Numbered from the stretch's first letter, positions 11,235-22,621 are shown. The stretch: DNA of 64,000 nucleotides from Carya illinoinensis (GCF_018687715.1 NC_056762.1:16835864-16899863), one strand, 5' to 3'. Made by a program: numbers and translations. Notes: a model not told the origin generated them from the sequence alone.

Positions 11235-11882
11235 ACTATGGGGCTCCTCAAACTAAAGTCCAAGAGAGCAGACCTCTACGTTCAAAGAACTAGAGTGAAA
11301 ACACCCCATCTTTCTTAGAGAGAGAGGGGACTCAAAACCTATTTTTTATGGACTTATTTTTATACTAGACTTATATTACAGTGTCTGATTACATATTATT
11401 ATACTATAGTATTACATATTATTTTTAGTATCTAATTATTACATGTTGTTGTACTATAATATTACATGTTATTATATTATATTAGTATCTAACTTATTTA
11501 TAACTTATTTTTACACTAGATTTATTTCTAGTGTCTAATTATATGTTATTATACTTTAGTAAATCAATATTATGTGTTACTAACTTATTATGTGTCTAGC
11601 TTTTTTTTATACTTGATTATGAATAGTAGTAATACTATGATATTTACTTATACTAAACTATATTGTTAGTCTATTTATATTATAGTGTAAGTATATTATT
11701 TTATACTAATTAACTCATATTAGTATATTATTGAATTTAACTATATAAGTTAAAGTTATATAACTATACTAGTATATTTGATAAATATATAGATAAATCC
11801 AACTCCAACTTCAACTCCATTTTATCGACGTCAGAATAGAGCCAGATTTAGAGTTAAATTTTCAGATTTTTACTTAGCCCTA

Positions 11883-12696
11883 AAAGTGGATGATGTTATT
11901 GCCCTTCCCATCTCTTGTCAATTATAGTAAAAAAAAGTTGATACTTTCTAGACTTGATTGTCATGCACTTCTTTTATCTCTATTTTCACTTTCAGCATGC
12001 CATAATAAATTTTTGGCATTGAAAGGAGTTCTTCACTATCAACATTTCATAGGACTTTCATGAGTGGTTTTTAGAGCATTTTTAATGGTTTCGTTGTCCT
12101 ATCATTTAAAATATGTCATCAAAATTTATTTATTTTTATTTTATATACTGACTTTTATAATATATTATACACCAACTTATCTATTTTTTTATATCATTTT
12201 AAATATTATATTTTTTAATATATTTATTCATTTTAAATAAATTATAAAGTAGAAAGTAGAGAGAAATGAATAAAGAGTACTTCTTGAAGTGAAGAAAAAA
12301 GTAGAAAATATAGAGAAAAATGAATTATATATTTATACAAGCATGCACAATGTCCTATAGATGTAGAGGTTGTACTATAACAAACTGGATGTTAGTGATA
12401 AAATACATAATCTGTTGAATGGGCTATTTTAAACTATTTCCTTCAAATTTTACAAAAACATTTTATATAATCCATTGGAAATGCATAGTACTCTTGTGTT
12501 TCTTATTTTCATTTTGCAATAACAATTCTTTTCCCTTTTCATTCTGCATTCATTTTTCTCATTATCTTCCTCTACAGTGATATGAACAATACCATCTCCT
12601 TTTCTAAGCCCAAGGGAAGCTATTTCTTTATCCTCTAGAGCTTTTTTTCGTGCTACAACATTTCCAGGCACTTTTGCAATATGTTGCTTTAATCAA
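11883..12696 (-). pseudogene. hAT transposase, middle segment
   Basis: Continuation of the hAT gene broken by L1-C and by the 4082-11882 element. From the right: LKQHIAKVPGNVVARKKALED (12696-12620), the second half of a BED zinc finger, then an acidic/basic region to 12450. PLMKVL.NVDSEELLSMPKIYYGML (from 12067) matches the usual PLIKVLRLVDGD..PAMG.IY hAT motif, and IIDKRWEGQ..HHPL (about 11930-11885) leads into the inserted element. In-frame stops are frequent. 12068-12360 is non-coding and may be a further small insertion. Confidence 0.8.
12068..12360. mobile_element. Possible AT-rich MITE inside the hAT pseudogene
   Basis: Begins GAGCATTTTTAATGG, a start typical of plant MITEs, then very AT-rich DNA with no coding. 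It replaces the expected middle of the transposase. The right end and target duplication were not identified. Confidence 0.35.
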
Positions 12697-12736
12697 AATA
12701 TTCCACTTGTTTTTTTTTTTTTTTGAAAGGTTAATA

Positions 12737-13249
12737 TCATTGATAAAAAAAACTTAGGTCATACATGTATTGCCTTTCATTACAACCTTTTTTTATCACA
12801 ACTAGACCATCTTCTAACCATACATTTTCCCTAACTTCTTTGATAGCTAACTTAGCTACTATGTGTGCTGCATTGTTTATAGACCTTTGGACAAAAAGGA
12901 GTTTCCAGGTCTGGTGCAACTCCAAAAGGTGCTGTAAGTCCTCTATCTCCTGAACAAGCCACGAGTTGTCTTCATTCTTGGAGTTGACTGAGTCTATTAC
13001 TACTTTGGCATCCCCTTCAATTATAACTTGATTCAGCCCTAACTCACTACAAAGTTCCATAGCTCTGTGTAGGGTAGACACTTCAGCTTGAAAAGCCGAA
13101 AGAATATGGGTTTCAGGAGTAGTCAAGTTTGCTTGTAAGCCCCCTTCAGAGTCCCTCAATATGATCCCCATCCCCATACTTTCTTTGTCTTTGTCAAAAG
13201 CTGCATCGGAGTTTACTTTGAAGAAAGGCCACTCAGGTGGTTTCCACAA
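12737..13249 (-). pseudogene. L1-C RNase H domain
   Basis: About 170 residues, uninterrupted, ending ORF2 of L1-C. PPEWPFFKVNSDAAFD holds the first catalytic Asp, FQAEVSTLHRAM the Glu, VIIEGDAKVVIDSV the second Asp, and NNAAHIVAKLA the C-terminal helix. Catalytic positions look intact, but the domain depends on a broken ORF2 upstream. An upstream linker (13448-13233) reads IWTRTNDYTFQNQPKNP. Confidence 0.85.
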
Positions 13250-13517
13250 CTGGCTGGGACCTCTTTCTTGGCTTCTTACTGCTTTGTTTGATCTCCTTGA
13301 GTGTAGCTAAATCTACCTGCGCCAATGCAACAATTGAGGCTGGATTCTTGGGTTGATTTTGAAAGGTATAATCATTCGTTCTGGTCCAAATGTGGTATAA
13401 CATGACAGCAGCCAATTCAATGTTTTCCTGGGATAGTTTCTTAATCATCTCTCCCCATAGCTATTGGAAATCAAGGTAGACTCTTCTCCATTTCCTGAAA
13501 GTGCTTGTCTCCCCTCC

Positions 13518-14012
13518 CTAAATGTCTACTACCGCAGGACAGACCCATAAGGCATGCACAATTGTTTCTTTTTCTCTTCCACAAACTGGGCAGAGATAGT
13601 TCTCAACAATATTCTTTTTGTATAACTTGTCTTTTGTAGGAAGGATGTTGTTTAAACACTTCCAGATGAGAATTTTTACCTTACCTAGGACTTCTAATTG
13701 CCATAGATCTCTCCACTCTGAGTTTTTACTCCCAGCTGTTGAGGGTTCCCCTAAGCTCCTATTTGACAGTTTGGTTTCTAGAAAATAAGCACTCTTGACT
13801 GTGTAGGTACCTCTGTCTGACCCAACCCATATTCTTCGGTCGCTTGTCCCTCTCCTGCTGATTGGTATGGAACAAATAAGCTTGGCTTCCTCTTCCTTGA
13901 AAACTGATTGCACCAGATCTACCTTCCAAGATCTACTATCTTTATTTATCAAGGCCTCCGCCCTGGTCTCTGAGTCTAGTGTATTGACAGGAGTCTGAAT
14001 CTGGTAGGTCAC
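13518..14012 (-). pseudogene. L1-C zf-RVT region
   Basis: 164-residue open segment. SDRGTYTVKSAYFL (middle) and WQLEVLGKVKILIWKCLNNILPTK precede the zinc-binding motif CPVCGREKETIVHALWVCPA. This is the standard zf-RVT order of plant L1 ORF2 and lies between RT and RNase H. Closely similar wording occurs in L1-D at 31472-30843. Confidence 0.85.
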
Positions 14013-14036
14013 TGGCCTTGGCAGCCACTTATCCTT

Positions 14037-15640
14037 CTAGATTTTAATGCCACTTCCATTGCCCACCCTCCGAACCAATCCCTCCTTTAGTAGCCCCAAG
14101 CTTGACCAGAGACTCCTCCAGATGAAAGAAGGAGCTCTTTTCAACTTTGCATCCATTACATCACAATTTGGAAAGTATTTTTCCTTGAAGATAAGAGAGA
14201 CTAGTGAGTGTGGATCTTTTATTATCCTCCATATTTGTTTTGCTAGTAGGGTTCTATTGAAACTGCAGAGGTCCCTAAACCCCAAACCCCTTGATTTTTA
14301 GCTGCACCCAAATACTTCCAGGTTTTCCAATGGATCCCTTTGCCCTCCCCTCCATGACTCCACCAGAAACAGGCCAAGAGTGCTTCAATTTCCTTTAAAA
14401 GCAAGACTGGCATCTTGAAAACACTCATGGAATAGGCTGGAATTGCCTGTAGCACACTCTTAATTAGCACTTCCTTTCCTTCTGAAGATAGGAGTTTGGT
14501 TTTCCAACTGTTGATTCTCTTCCAAATCTTCTCCTTAAGGCTTTTGAAAGTATCATATTTTGATCTTCCTACCACTGTAGGAAGGCCAAGATATTTGTTG
14601 TAATTGTTGCACCTAGAGCCATTCACTTGCTGCAATATGAAATCCTTAGTCTCCATCTTGGTGTTAGAGCTTAAAAAGACACTAGTTTTCTCTTTATTAA
14701 GGATTTGGCCCTATGCTTCCTCATAAAGGTTCAAGAGTTCATAAATCTGGTAACATTCCACCAGCCTTGCTCTACAAAAAATAACGCAATAATCAGCAAA
14801 AAGAAGGTGGTTGATTCTCAGTCCACCTCTAGTCACTACCACCCCCTTGATGTTTCCACTTGATTCAGCCTTGTACAACAGTGAGCTAAGCCCTTCTACA
14901 AAGATCAAGAAGAGATAAGGTGACAAGGGATCACCTTGTCTCAGTCCTCTCAAGGGAAAGATGATCTCACCTGGCTCCCCATTAATGACAGTAGAGTAGG
15001 AAACTCATTTAACACATGCCATCAAAAGGTCAGTCCATTTTTTTCCAAAACCCAGTTTAAGCAACATAGCCTTTAAGAAAACCCATTCAACCTTATCATA
15101 AGCCTTAGACATATCTAATTTATGGCCACTGACCCTCCCTTCCTTTATGTTTTGATTGCATAGTATGTAGTAGCTCATAAGCTACCATTATATTGTCAAT
15201 TATAAATCTTTTGGGGATGAAAGCACACTGGTTCCATGAGATCACCTTGTCTAAAACACTTTTCATTCAATTTGCCAAAACTTTGGATATCAACTTATAG
15301 ATAACATTACACAGTGAGATTGGTCGAAAATCATGAATTGAGAGGGGTGAATTTACTTTGGGGATTAAAGCAATGAGGGTGTGGTTTAAATCCTTTGGCA
15401 TCCTTTCTGATTTTAAGAACTCCAAGACAGAGTGGGAAACATCCTGTCCCACTATCTTCCAGTGTTCTTGTTAAAAGCTTGCACTAAAAACCATCAGGCC
15501 CTGGGGATTTGTAAGGGGACATTTGCTTGACTGCATTCTCAACTTATTTTGCTGTAAATTCCTTTTCTAGCTTGTTTAGCATTTCAATTGTAACCCTCTA
15601 GTCTATCTCTTGAATACACTAATTTATACAGGCTGGGCTG
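14037..15640 (-). pseudogene. L1-C reverse transcriptase (broken)
   Basis: From the right: LNHTLIALIPKVNSP..DFRPISLCNVIYKLISKVLAN (15400-15267), a degraded palm start (about 15240-15000), LRQGDPLSPYLFLIF (about 14945-14900), INHLLFADYCVIFCRA (about 14820-14770), YNKYLGLPTVVGRSK (about 14600), and FWWSHGGEGKGIHWKTW (about 14360-14310). FADD has become FADY (around 14788-14802), removing the second catalytic Asp. Frame changes occur at about 15260, 14960, 14700 and 14290. Confidence 0.85.
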
Positions 15641-16045
15641 GACTGTGTAAACTTGAAAACTGATGCAAAATATCTTTTAAAACCTGAGGTTATGTATGCC
15701 TTCTTACTCAACTCTACACCATCCATATCTACAATCATTTTGATGGTATTCTTTTTTTTTTTATTCGATTTACACAAGCATGATAATACTTCGTGTTTCT
15801 GCCTCCCTCAGTCAACCAGTGTCTCTTGGCTCTTTGTCTCCATCTTGTGTCTTCTTGGGTCAACAAAAAATCAAGCTTTTTTTGAATTTGTTTTTGTTCT
15901 TGGATATTGCCAGCTTCTTCTCTTCTCTATAGCAAACTTAGGACTTGTATCTTTTCCCTGATGGCTTTCGTTCTCTCCCTTTCCAAGTTTTTGCTGCATT
16001 TTTTCAACCCATTTTGTGTTAATTCCAACTTGCTCATGACCCTTT

Positions 16046-16870
16046 CTAGACCTCTCCCCCTTTCATTTGTGCTTTGCCATGCCTCAGAGACTGTTTCACT
16101 GCATCCCTCCTCTTTATTCCAACTTGCCTTGTATTTAAAAAAGCCATAAAGCTGCGGACTGAGCACCTCTCAATACTGCATTGAAGAAGTATTGGGTTGT
16201 GATCAGAACATATGGCTGGTAAGGTGTCCACTGAATATTCAGAGTACTTTTCTTTCCCCCAAGCATTGGCTATGGCTCTGTCGAGTCTCTCCTGTGTGAA
16301 GGTCTCATCCTCATGATGGTTACACCAAGTGAATTTATTTCCTGTCCATCCCAGGTCAAAAAGGTTTCCCTCTTCCATTATGTGCCTGAATATACCCATC
16401 TGTCTTTCACTTCTGGGATCCCCCCCCTTCTTCTCTTCCTTATACAGTACCTCATTAAAATCTCCTATAATTCCCCATCCTCCTTCCTTAGGCTTGAAGG
16501 ATAACAGTAAGTCCCAAGTCTGCTTTCTTAAATTCATTGTTGGTTGCCCATAGAAGCAAGACAATAACCACTTCATATTGTGTTGTTCATCATTTACAAA
16601 CACGTTGATGTGGTTTTGTGAGTAATTTTCTAAATCCACTAACTCCTCCGGTTTCCATAGGAGCATAAGTTCTCCACTCCTTCCTATTGCTTCCACCATT
16701 ACGCAGCCATCATACTTAAGCCTCTTTACTACCCTTTGAACTTTTTTGTAGGATAGTTTGATCTCCATAATAAAAACCAAATCAGGGTTCTTTTCCTTTA
16801 CCAACAGGCAAAGGGTTTGAACTGTTCAGGGGTTCCCAAGCCCCCGACAGTTCTAACTTAGGATTCTCAT
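16046..16870 (-). pseudogene. L1-C AP-type endonuclease, catalytic boxes intact
   Basis: 252-residue open segment. NPDLVFIMEIKL carries the conserved Glu, SCFYGQP precedes the core, GWGIIGDFNEVLY has Asp and Asn, ERLDRAIANAW follows, and ICSDHNPILL carries the Asp-His pair. The start is soft: the frame probably enters from upstream across 16805-16870. The C-terminus continues into the linker towards RT but meets stops at about 16040. Of the endonucleases here, this one alone keeps all motifs. Confidence 0.85.
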
Positions 16871-17429
16871 TGTACCTGGCGACAGCTAAGAAAAAACCAA
16901 AGATGAAACATTTTCAATTTTCTTTTCACCCAAGATGGATTTTCTGAATTTTTTAACAGGAGTAAGGCTATCAAGGCTTACCCCTACAGACCATTTGTCA
17001 CGTTTAGAACGAGTTGTAATTGAAAGGGGAGGAGGTTTCCTCAGGATTCAAGCTTGGCGTTTCCATCTGTGACCATCTCCCCGCTTTGATTGAAGCTGAG
17101 CTGAAAATAGCATCTCTTTTCCCTCTAAATCAAAAGCATTGACCGTTGGGGAGCTTGGATTCGGGCCGTTAGGCCCCTGCTGTGATGTACAAATTTTGGT
17201 TGCTTTCTTCAACCCATTCACTTCATTAAGCCCATAAGCCTCATTGGTTTTGGAAAACCAAATTAGATTCCCGCCATAAGTCTTCCCTCAAATTTTTTGG
17301 TGCTTCTTTCTCCCCTAGGTCCGATAGGTGTACTGTTGCATTCGCTTCCATCCCCTCCTTTGAATCCATGTGACTTTGTACTTTGTAGTCTGCAGCTATC
17401 TTTTCTCCTCTTTTGCCAACCGTTTGGTT

Positions 17430-18359
17430 CTATGTTTGGGATATCGAGAGAGCTGGTTGTCCCATGTCCCAATCGTTTTCCCTCCGCCCTTTTCCCACAC
17501 TATTTTTAGTCGAATTTGTCCCTGCCTGGCCATCACCCTTCGTTGTGAGTTTACCTCCTTCTCCGATCCCATTTCTAGATGGGAAAGTCCCTCGCATGAC
17601 GTTACTTACAACCCTTAACCACATCCTGAATTGGGTTCCAGCTGCTCCCTCTTTTTCTCGGTCCCCTCGAAAGGCTAGACAACCTTGCTCTTTGTGGAGT
17701 AACCAACCACAATGAAAACATATTTTGGGTAATTTTTTGTACCGAAAATACACCCACTGTTTTGACTTCTCGACGTATATGAAGCAGCCCCTAGGGATGG
17801 GCTTGTGCAGGAGCAGCTCCACCTTCACCTGTAGACACCTCCCCCAGCCTGTGCCATCGTCTTCTGTATCGACTTCAATAACCCTTCCTACCGAATTTCC
17901 AATCTGGTATCCCCGCTCCGACGACATGCAGCCCAATGGCAAGTTGTAAATTTGCATCCAGAAAACTTCCCGGTCGAAGCCCATTTTTGCTAGCCTCATA
18001 ATTCTGTCATAAGGCATTATTAGGAACAAAGCATTGTCAAAAGTCCAAGGTTTTCCCTCAAGGATCCTGTACATATCTGCATGGGTCCCGAACATAATGA
18101 TAAAGATGTTATCTTCTACTTCTTTGAAAGTGGCCTTGCAGCTAATCCTCCATATCTTTGCCATTGTGTTACTAATCAGTTCCTTCCCCACCACTCGGTC
18201 AGAGCAGATCTTACCTATCAGGCTTTTTTCTCCCTTATGTTTAATTTCCTCGTTCTAGCTATTCTCGACTACAAGTACCTCCTCTTCTTCCTCTATCAAC
18301 CTGAAATTTCTCCACTGATCCTCTAGACCTTCCGTTAGAAATTTCTCTTCATTAGCCAT
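17430..18359 (-). pseudogene. L1-C ORF1: DUF4283/CCHC RNA-binding protein, one stop
   Basis: ORF1 of L1-C, about 310 codons from the ATG at 18359-18357 (MANEEKFL), 122 bases from the element's 5' end. Codon 35 is an in-frame TAG at 18257-18255, consistent with CAG to TAG. DUF4283 follows with RISCKATFKEVEDNIFI, GKPWTFDNALFLI and REVFWMQIYNLPLG, then a complete zinc knuckle CFHCGWLLHKEQGC at about 17745-17700. The C-terminal tail is Gly/Lys-rich. Translation from downstream Met codons or readthrough would be needed for a product. Confidence 0.8.
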
Positions 18360-18498
18360 TGTGTAATCTGCTTAAAAACAAGGAGAAAACGTAACTGACT
18401 AAACACAACCACGAAAGGAAGACTAATTCACCAACTTTGATTTCCCCGCAATGCTATCCGAAGAGGAGACGTGGGTATAATAATATTCCACTTGTTTT

Positions 18499-18600
18499 CC
18501 ACAATAATTATATTTGAAATTTTTCTTTAAATGGTCCAATGTTGTAGCATGTTCCCATGCTGGATTCCATTATACCTAAAAGAACAAAATATTCAGTAGT
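18499..18600 (-). pseudogene. hAT transposase N-terminus: first half of a BED zinc finger
   Basis: Minus strand 18568-18499 reads NPAWEHATTLDHL..FKYNYCGK, the start of a BED finger (consensus D.AW.H....D.....C.YC.K). The second half (GIF.LKQHIAKVPGN) lies at 12696-12640 beyond L1-C. A one-base frame change exists at the junction, so the gene was already broken or decayed afterwards. No promoter or upstream exon was recognised. Confidence 0.75.
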
Positions 18601-20385
18601 GATTCTTCACGTTTTTATATATTTGAATGTATATAAAATTTCCAAATACTTAATATAATATTAAACTGTAATAATTAAGGGCAGGGTTTTTGCACTTTGC
18701 TCTTTTTTAACTATATATGAGAAAATAATCAAATCACGGAGGCTTTTGCATTTATAATAATATGTTTATAATTTTTTACTATCTTTTTTTAACTATTTTA
18801 CTAATATGTTTTGAGTAAAGTTAGCGTCCGCTGCAAGTGATTATTAGTGTAAAAATAATTTTTTATTTAATTTTTTTTTAATTTTTAAATATTTTTAAAA
18901 AATATAAAAATACATCAATGTATTAAAAATTATTTTTTAATTATTAAATAAAAAAATTCTTCACTTAACGATTAAAAGGAACGGTAAGAATTAGGCATGG
19001 TAACTTTTTCATATTTTTTATCGTAGATTCTTAACTTTTTTGCCTTTGTCTCTTATAACAATAGTTAGTGTAAAAAAAAAAAAAAAAATTAGAAATAGGC
19101 AACTTTCTCGGTAAGGCATAAATAAATCTAGTGTAGCTTCCGTAGGCCCATAAGCATCTCCATTTTGTGAGACACAGATGTTAAGTTGTTGAGTACTTTC
19201 TGACTTTACACAATTTACAATGTTAAATTTTAGTATTTTATAGCCGCAAGGAAAGTGCGGAGGACGAGAGTCCTGTATTGTTAGTATCATACCGTACCGG
19301 TTGATATTGTCAATACATTCCATACCAGTCATTAGGCTAATGCAGATATAATACCTGTTTTGTACCAATTGAAATACTGGCTATATTGGCCGGTATTTCA
19401 ACCTTTTATCTTTTTTGTTTTTAATTTTTTAAACTATAATCTCATTTTTTGACCCTCAATTCATATCATACTATTTATAATTTATATATACATACGTATT
19501 CATGTATAATTTATTTATATATATACTATTATTTTAAAATATAATTTATATATATATTTATATATATAATTTATTTATATATTGACTATCCCGAAACGAT
19601 ACCGATATCGAAATATTTCATTCCAGGGCCTTAACTAGTACGACATCCAGTACGGTATTCAAAACATTGCAAGAATCCCTCCTCATCAAGTCTTGTAATA
19701 TAATTAAAAAATAAAAAATAAAATAAAATAATAATCTGAGAGTTGAAGAACAAAACAAACAGAATAAGCATCTTGAATCATAGGCACGATTAATAATCTA
19801 ATGCAAAAATCCAAAAAAAATCATATAAAACTATCTTGACTGTCCAAAAAATTATAAATTATTAATAATATTATATATAGTCGTAAAATATATAAGTATC
19901 CTGTAGTTGTTTGAAAAAAAATAAGGTCTATTATTAAAAAATTAATTTTCTTTTATACAAGTTATATATTTATTCATTTTTTTCAAAATAATTATATAAT
20001 ACTTACACATTCACGACTGTAATTATCATTTCTCTATCGGATAAGAGATTGGAAGAGAAAAGCACAAGATCGAAATTACAAATACTATGTTCTCAAGGCT
20101 CAATGACACTAGGTCTTCAAGAGTCAAAAAGTGAAAACTGAAAAAGATTAAGGTCTTATTTGATTACACAGTCAAATAAGATTAAATGTTTTGTTAAAAG
20201 TTGAATAAAATATTATTATAATATAATTTTTTAATATCAATTTTATTTTAATATTTAAAAAAATTGAATTATTTATTATATTTTAAATAAAAATTTTAAA
20301 AAAATTTATAATAATTAAATTAAATAAAATAAGATAATGTAATTTGTTATTGATAATTAAATTAAGCCTAAAAGTGGAGCATGAG
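18601..20385. other. AT-rich non-coding stretch
   Basis: No gene-like frame. Mostly A/T runs and short tandem AT words (19500-19590, 20200-20340), apart from a possible transposon remnant at 19265-19672. Confidence 0.6.
19265..19672. mobile_element. Possible non-autonomous DNA element with ACCGTAC-type ends
   Basis: The left portion reads TATTGTTAGTATCATACCGTACC; the reverse complement of the right end reads ATGTTTTGAATACCGTACTGG, a rough terminal inverted repeat. The interior has GGTACC/CCGGT and AT repeats. Candidate flanks AGAGTCCTG and AGAATCCCT match poorly, so the call is weak. Confidence 0.35.
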
Positions 20386-20699
20386 CCTTTTACCCTTTGG
20401 AGCCTAGGCTTTAGCCTTATTTTTGGAATTTTAACTTTTAACTTTTTTAAGTTTTTAGTTTTAAGTTTTAGCTTTTCAGTTTATTTGTTGTTTTCAACTA
20501 TGTCCTTGCTAATGATTTGGCCGATTTAATGCAATAATCGGTAGGAATCAGTCTGCTTAATAGTTGTATCAGCCGGTTCTTTGACTAAACCAATTGAACC
20601 TTTTACCCTTTTGGGGCCTAGGCTTTAGTCTTACTTTTGGAATTTTAACTTTTAACCTTTTTAAGTTTTAAGTTTTAGCTTTTCAGTCTATTTGTCGTT
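20386..20699. repeat. 213-bp tandem duplication, second copy split by L1-D
   Basis: Copy 1 is 20386-20598, copy 2 starts 20599 with the same CCTTTTACCC..GGGCCTAGGCTTTAG text and runs to 20699. It then resumes after L1-D at 31502 and ends near 31621 (CAATAATCGGTAGGAATC..GGTTCTTTGACTAAA). Non-coding. Confidence 0.85.
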
Positions 20700-20721
20700 C
20701 TTTTTTTATTTTTTGAAAACA

Positions 20722-20993
20722 AGACTGCATTCATTGATCAACATGCTCAACATGCAACAATACGTGATACATTACTCAAAACAGAATTCAAGACCACCAA
20801 AGGGTCCACCTTCTACCCACACCCTCTCGCTGGACTCCCTAATGGCTACCCCTGCTGCACTATGAGCAGCCCCATTAGCAGACCTGTAAGCAAAAGACAA
20901 CTTCCACCCCGGGTGAAGCCTCATCAACTGTTGCAAATCATCTGTTTCTTGGCCACCCCATGAACTATCCTCTTCCTTGGAATTAACAGCCTT
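20722..20993 (-). pseudogene. L1-D RNase H, C-terminal half
   Basis: Minus strand from 20993: AVNSKEEDSSWGGQETDDLQ, LMRLHPGWKLSFAYRSANGAAH, then ESSERVWVEGG and a stop near 20775. It joins the half at 30352-30830 after removal of the chromovirus. Confidence 0.85.
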
Positions 20994-22271
20994 TGTGATG
21001 ACCCGCTTTCGCTTGTATTTTTGCTGAAGGGTTGTTTTATTTTAATTAATATATTAGTTTATTTATTTTAATTTATTACGTTTTAAAATTTATTTTTAAT
21101 TTAATTGATGTTGTGTTTTATTTCTTTTAGTTGTTTACGGTTTTTAATCTCGTTGCGGCGGTTAATTTTGTTTTCCCAGAATGAGGATTAGACCTCATCT
21201 TCTTTTCCTACTCTTCTTTTCCCTTTTTCCTTTTTCTTTTTTCTTTTTCTCTTTTTTCTTCTTTCTTTTTCTTTCTTTTTCTCTTTTTCCTTTCTTTTCT
21301 TTTTTTTTTCTTCTCCTTTTCCGCGTCGACCCCGTCCCTCTCTCTCTCTCCTCCTCTTCACGCCGGAACTCCTTCCTGCCCTCGACCCGCCGCCGTGCGG
21401 CTCACCGCCCCCACCGGTCGACTCCCCTCCCTCCGGCGCACCTCACCACCAATTCCCAGCCCCATCCGGCCAACCGTTTGGCCGGAAAAGCTCCTTAAAG
21501 CCTACAAGGTTTTTGGCTCGATCCGCCGCCGTCGCTCCACCTCCGGCCACCATTTCTTCACCACTTCATCACCGGTCCCTTGCCGTCCTAACCCACCTAT
21601 TTTCGGCCTCCAACGACCACCGGAACAGCTCCCACGAGCTAGCTTTCCTTTTTGGAAAATCCGGCCTCTATCCGGCGTTTTCGCCGCCACCCACGGCCAA
21701 CCACCACTTCCAATAGCTTCACAATCATCCCTAGACCATTCCCAATCGATCCCAAGCCCTGGTTTGTCCCCGTTCAAAAGTGGGTATTGCACAACCACGG
21801 CCACAGTGATTTTTCACAGTAACGTTGCTTTTTCTCCGCCGTTTGCAACGCCGGATGTTTTCTAAAATTACCGTATAGCGCTGTAAGTATTTTCCAAACC
21901 CTATTTTTAGATTTAAATATATATCGCTCATTCAATTTATTTTATCTGCTGGTTGGTTGATTCCGGACTGAGTCCGAGGAGTTCGAGGGTCGGATGGATG
22001 GAGGACGGAGTTGCTTGATTTATTGTATTATGGTTGGTTGTTTGTTTTGTGCATTGATAATTGCATTTGCATGGTGCATGCACGTGTATTTTATTTTATT
22101 TGAGAAATCCTGTTTTGTTGGCGTGAATGGGTTTTCGGGTGCGTGTGTCTCATGAGCCCAAGCCGGGATGGGTTATTATCTCGGTGGAGCTCCTTGGGTC
22201 ACTTGGGAGTGGATAATACTGAGTGACGTCCCCTGAGTCGTCGCTGGGCGACGACGGGAGCGGGGCTAGAG

Positions 22272-22445
22272 GATGGCTTGGCCAGGTATGCGCTGGGCGC
22301 GAGTCTGGGCATCGCTCTACTCACCGACTCCGTGACCCTTTGCTGGCGAGGGCTAGACGATGGCCTGGCCAGGTACGCGCTGGGCGCGAGTCTGGGTATC
22401 GCTCGTTTAGGTGTCACATGCGTAGTCGTTACTTGCGGTGTGGCA
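22272..22445 (+). repeat. 87-bp tandem duplication inside the LTR
   Basis: GATGGCTTGGCCAGG at 22272 and GATGGCCTGGCCAGG at 22359 start two copies that share TGGGCGCGAGTCTGGG. The same pair occurs in the 3' LTR at 29490 and 29577, so it predates insertion. Confidence 0.85.
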
Positions 22446-22530
22446 CAGAGCCAGGGTGTGCGGGTGATCCCTAGGGAGATCATGGTGCATGCAAAACCGG
22501 ATTGTTTTTTCATGGTTTTCGGATGTGGGA

Positions 22531-22621
22531 CATTTTCTGGGAAAATGGCGAGTTTTGGTTTTGAGGCTTTTGATCCATTTTCTGGGAAAATGGTGGTTTG
22601 GACCATTATCTGGGATAATGG
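22531..22621 (+). repeat. Three consecutive hairpins in the 5' LTR
   Basis: 22531-22547, 22575-22593 (CCATTTTCTGGGAAAATGG) and 22603-22621 (CCATTATCTGGGATAATGG). Stem is 8 bp and loop TGG for the last two; the first is one pair shorter here. The third keeps pairing through a T-A to A-T swap. The same trio is at 29749-29767, 29794-29812 and 29822-29840 in the 3' LTR. Confidence 0.85.

Larger units (their letters stand above)
4401..11351 (-). mobile_element. L1-B: near full-length L1-type LINE with 16-bp target duplication
   Basis: The 3' end is the poly(T)-on-plus tract just after 4401 (the poly(A) tail on the minus strand) and the 5' end is at 11351. The flanks carry an exact 16-bp duplication, ACTTATTTTTATACTA at 4385-4400 and 11352-11367. 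After subtracting the nested insertion and its duplicated site (1322 bp) the element is about 5.6 kb, close to L1-C. Order on the minus strand: ORF1 with DUF4283 and a degraded zinc knuckle, endonuclease, RT, zf-RVT, RNase H. Catalytic boxes of both endonuclease and RT are altered, so it is inactive. Confidence 0.85.
4082..11882. mobile_element. Non-autonomous hAT-like element, split by L1-B
   Basis: Left end TAGGGGTGTGCA at 4082, right end ...GCCCTA at 11882: TAGGG/CCCTA termini typical of hAT MITEs. Flanks are GAAGTGAA (4074-4081) and AAAGTGGA (11883-11890), 6 of 8 identical, an aged 8-bp target duplication. Removing the element joins IIDKRWEGQ..HHPL to LHVATYFLNP in the host hAT transposase, independent support for the junction. 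Own sequence is about 850 bp (4082-4400 plus 11352-11882), AT-rich with GACT/TCCAACTCC words and no coding capacity; the remainder is L1-B. Confidence 0.65.
12710..18481 (-). mobile_element. L1-C: full-length L1-type LINE, 5.8 kb
   Basis: Flanked by an exact duplication, AATATTCCACTTGTTTT at 12697-12713 (merging with the poly(T) tract) and 18482-18498. Poly(A) on the minus strand ends at about 12710. Order: short 5' leader, ORF1 (DUF4283 plus intact CCHC knuckle), endonuclease with intact catalytic boxes, RT with a mutated FADD box, zf-RVT, RNase H. It is the best-preserved LINE in the window. It is inserted in the BED finger of the hAT pseudogene. Confidence 0.9.
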
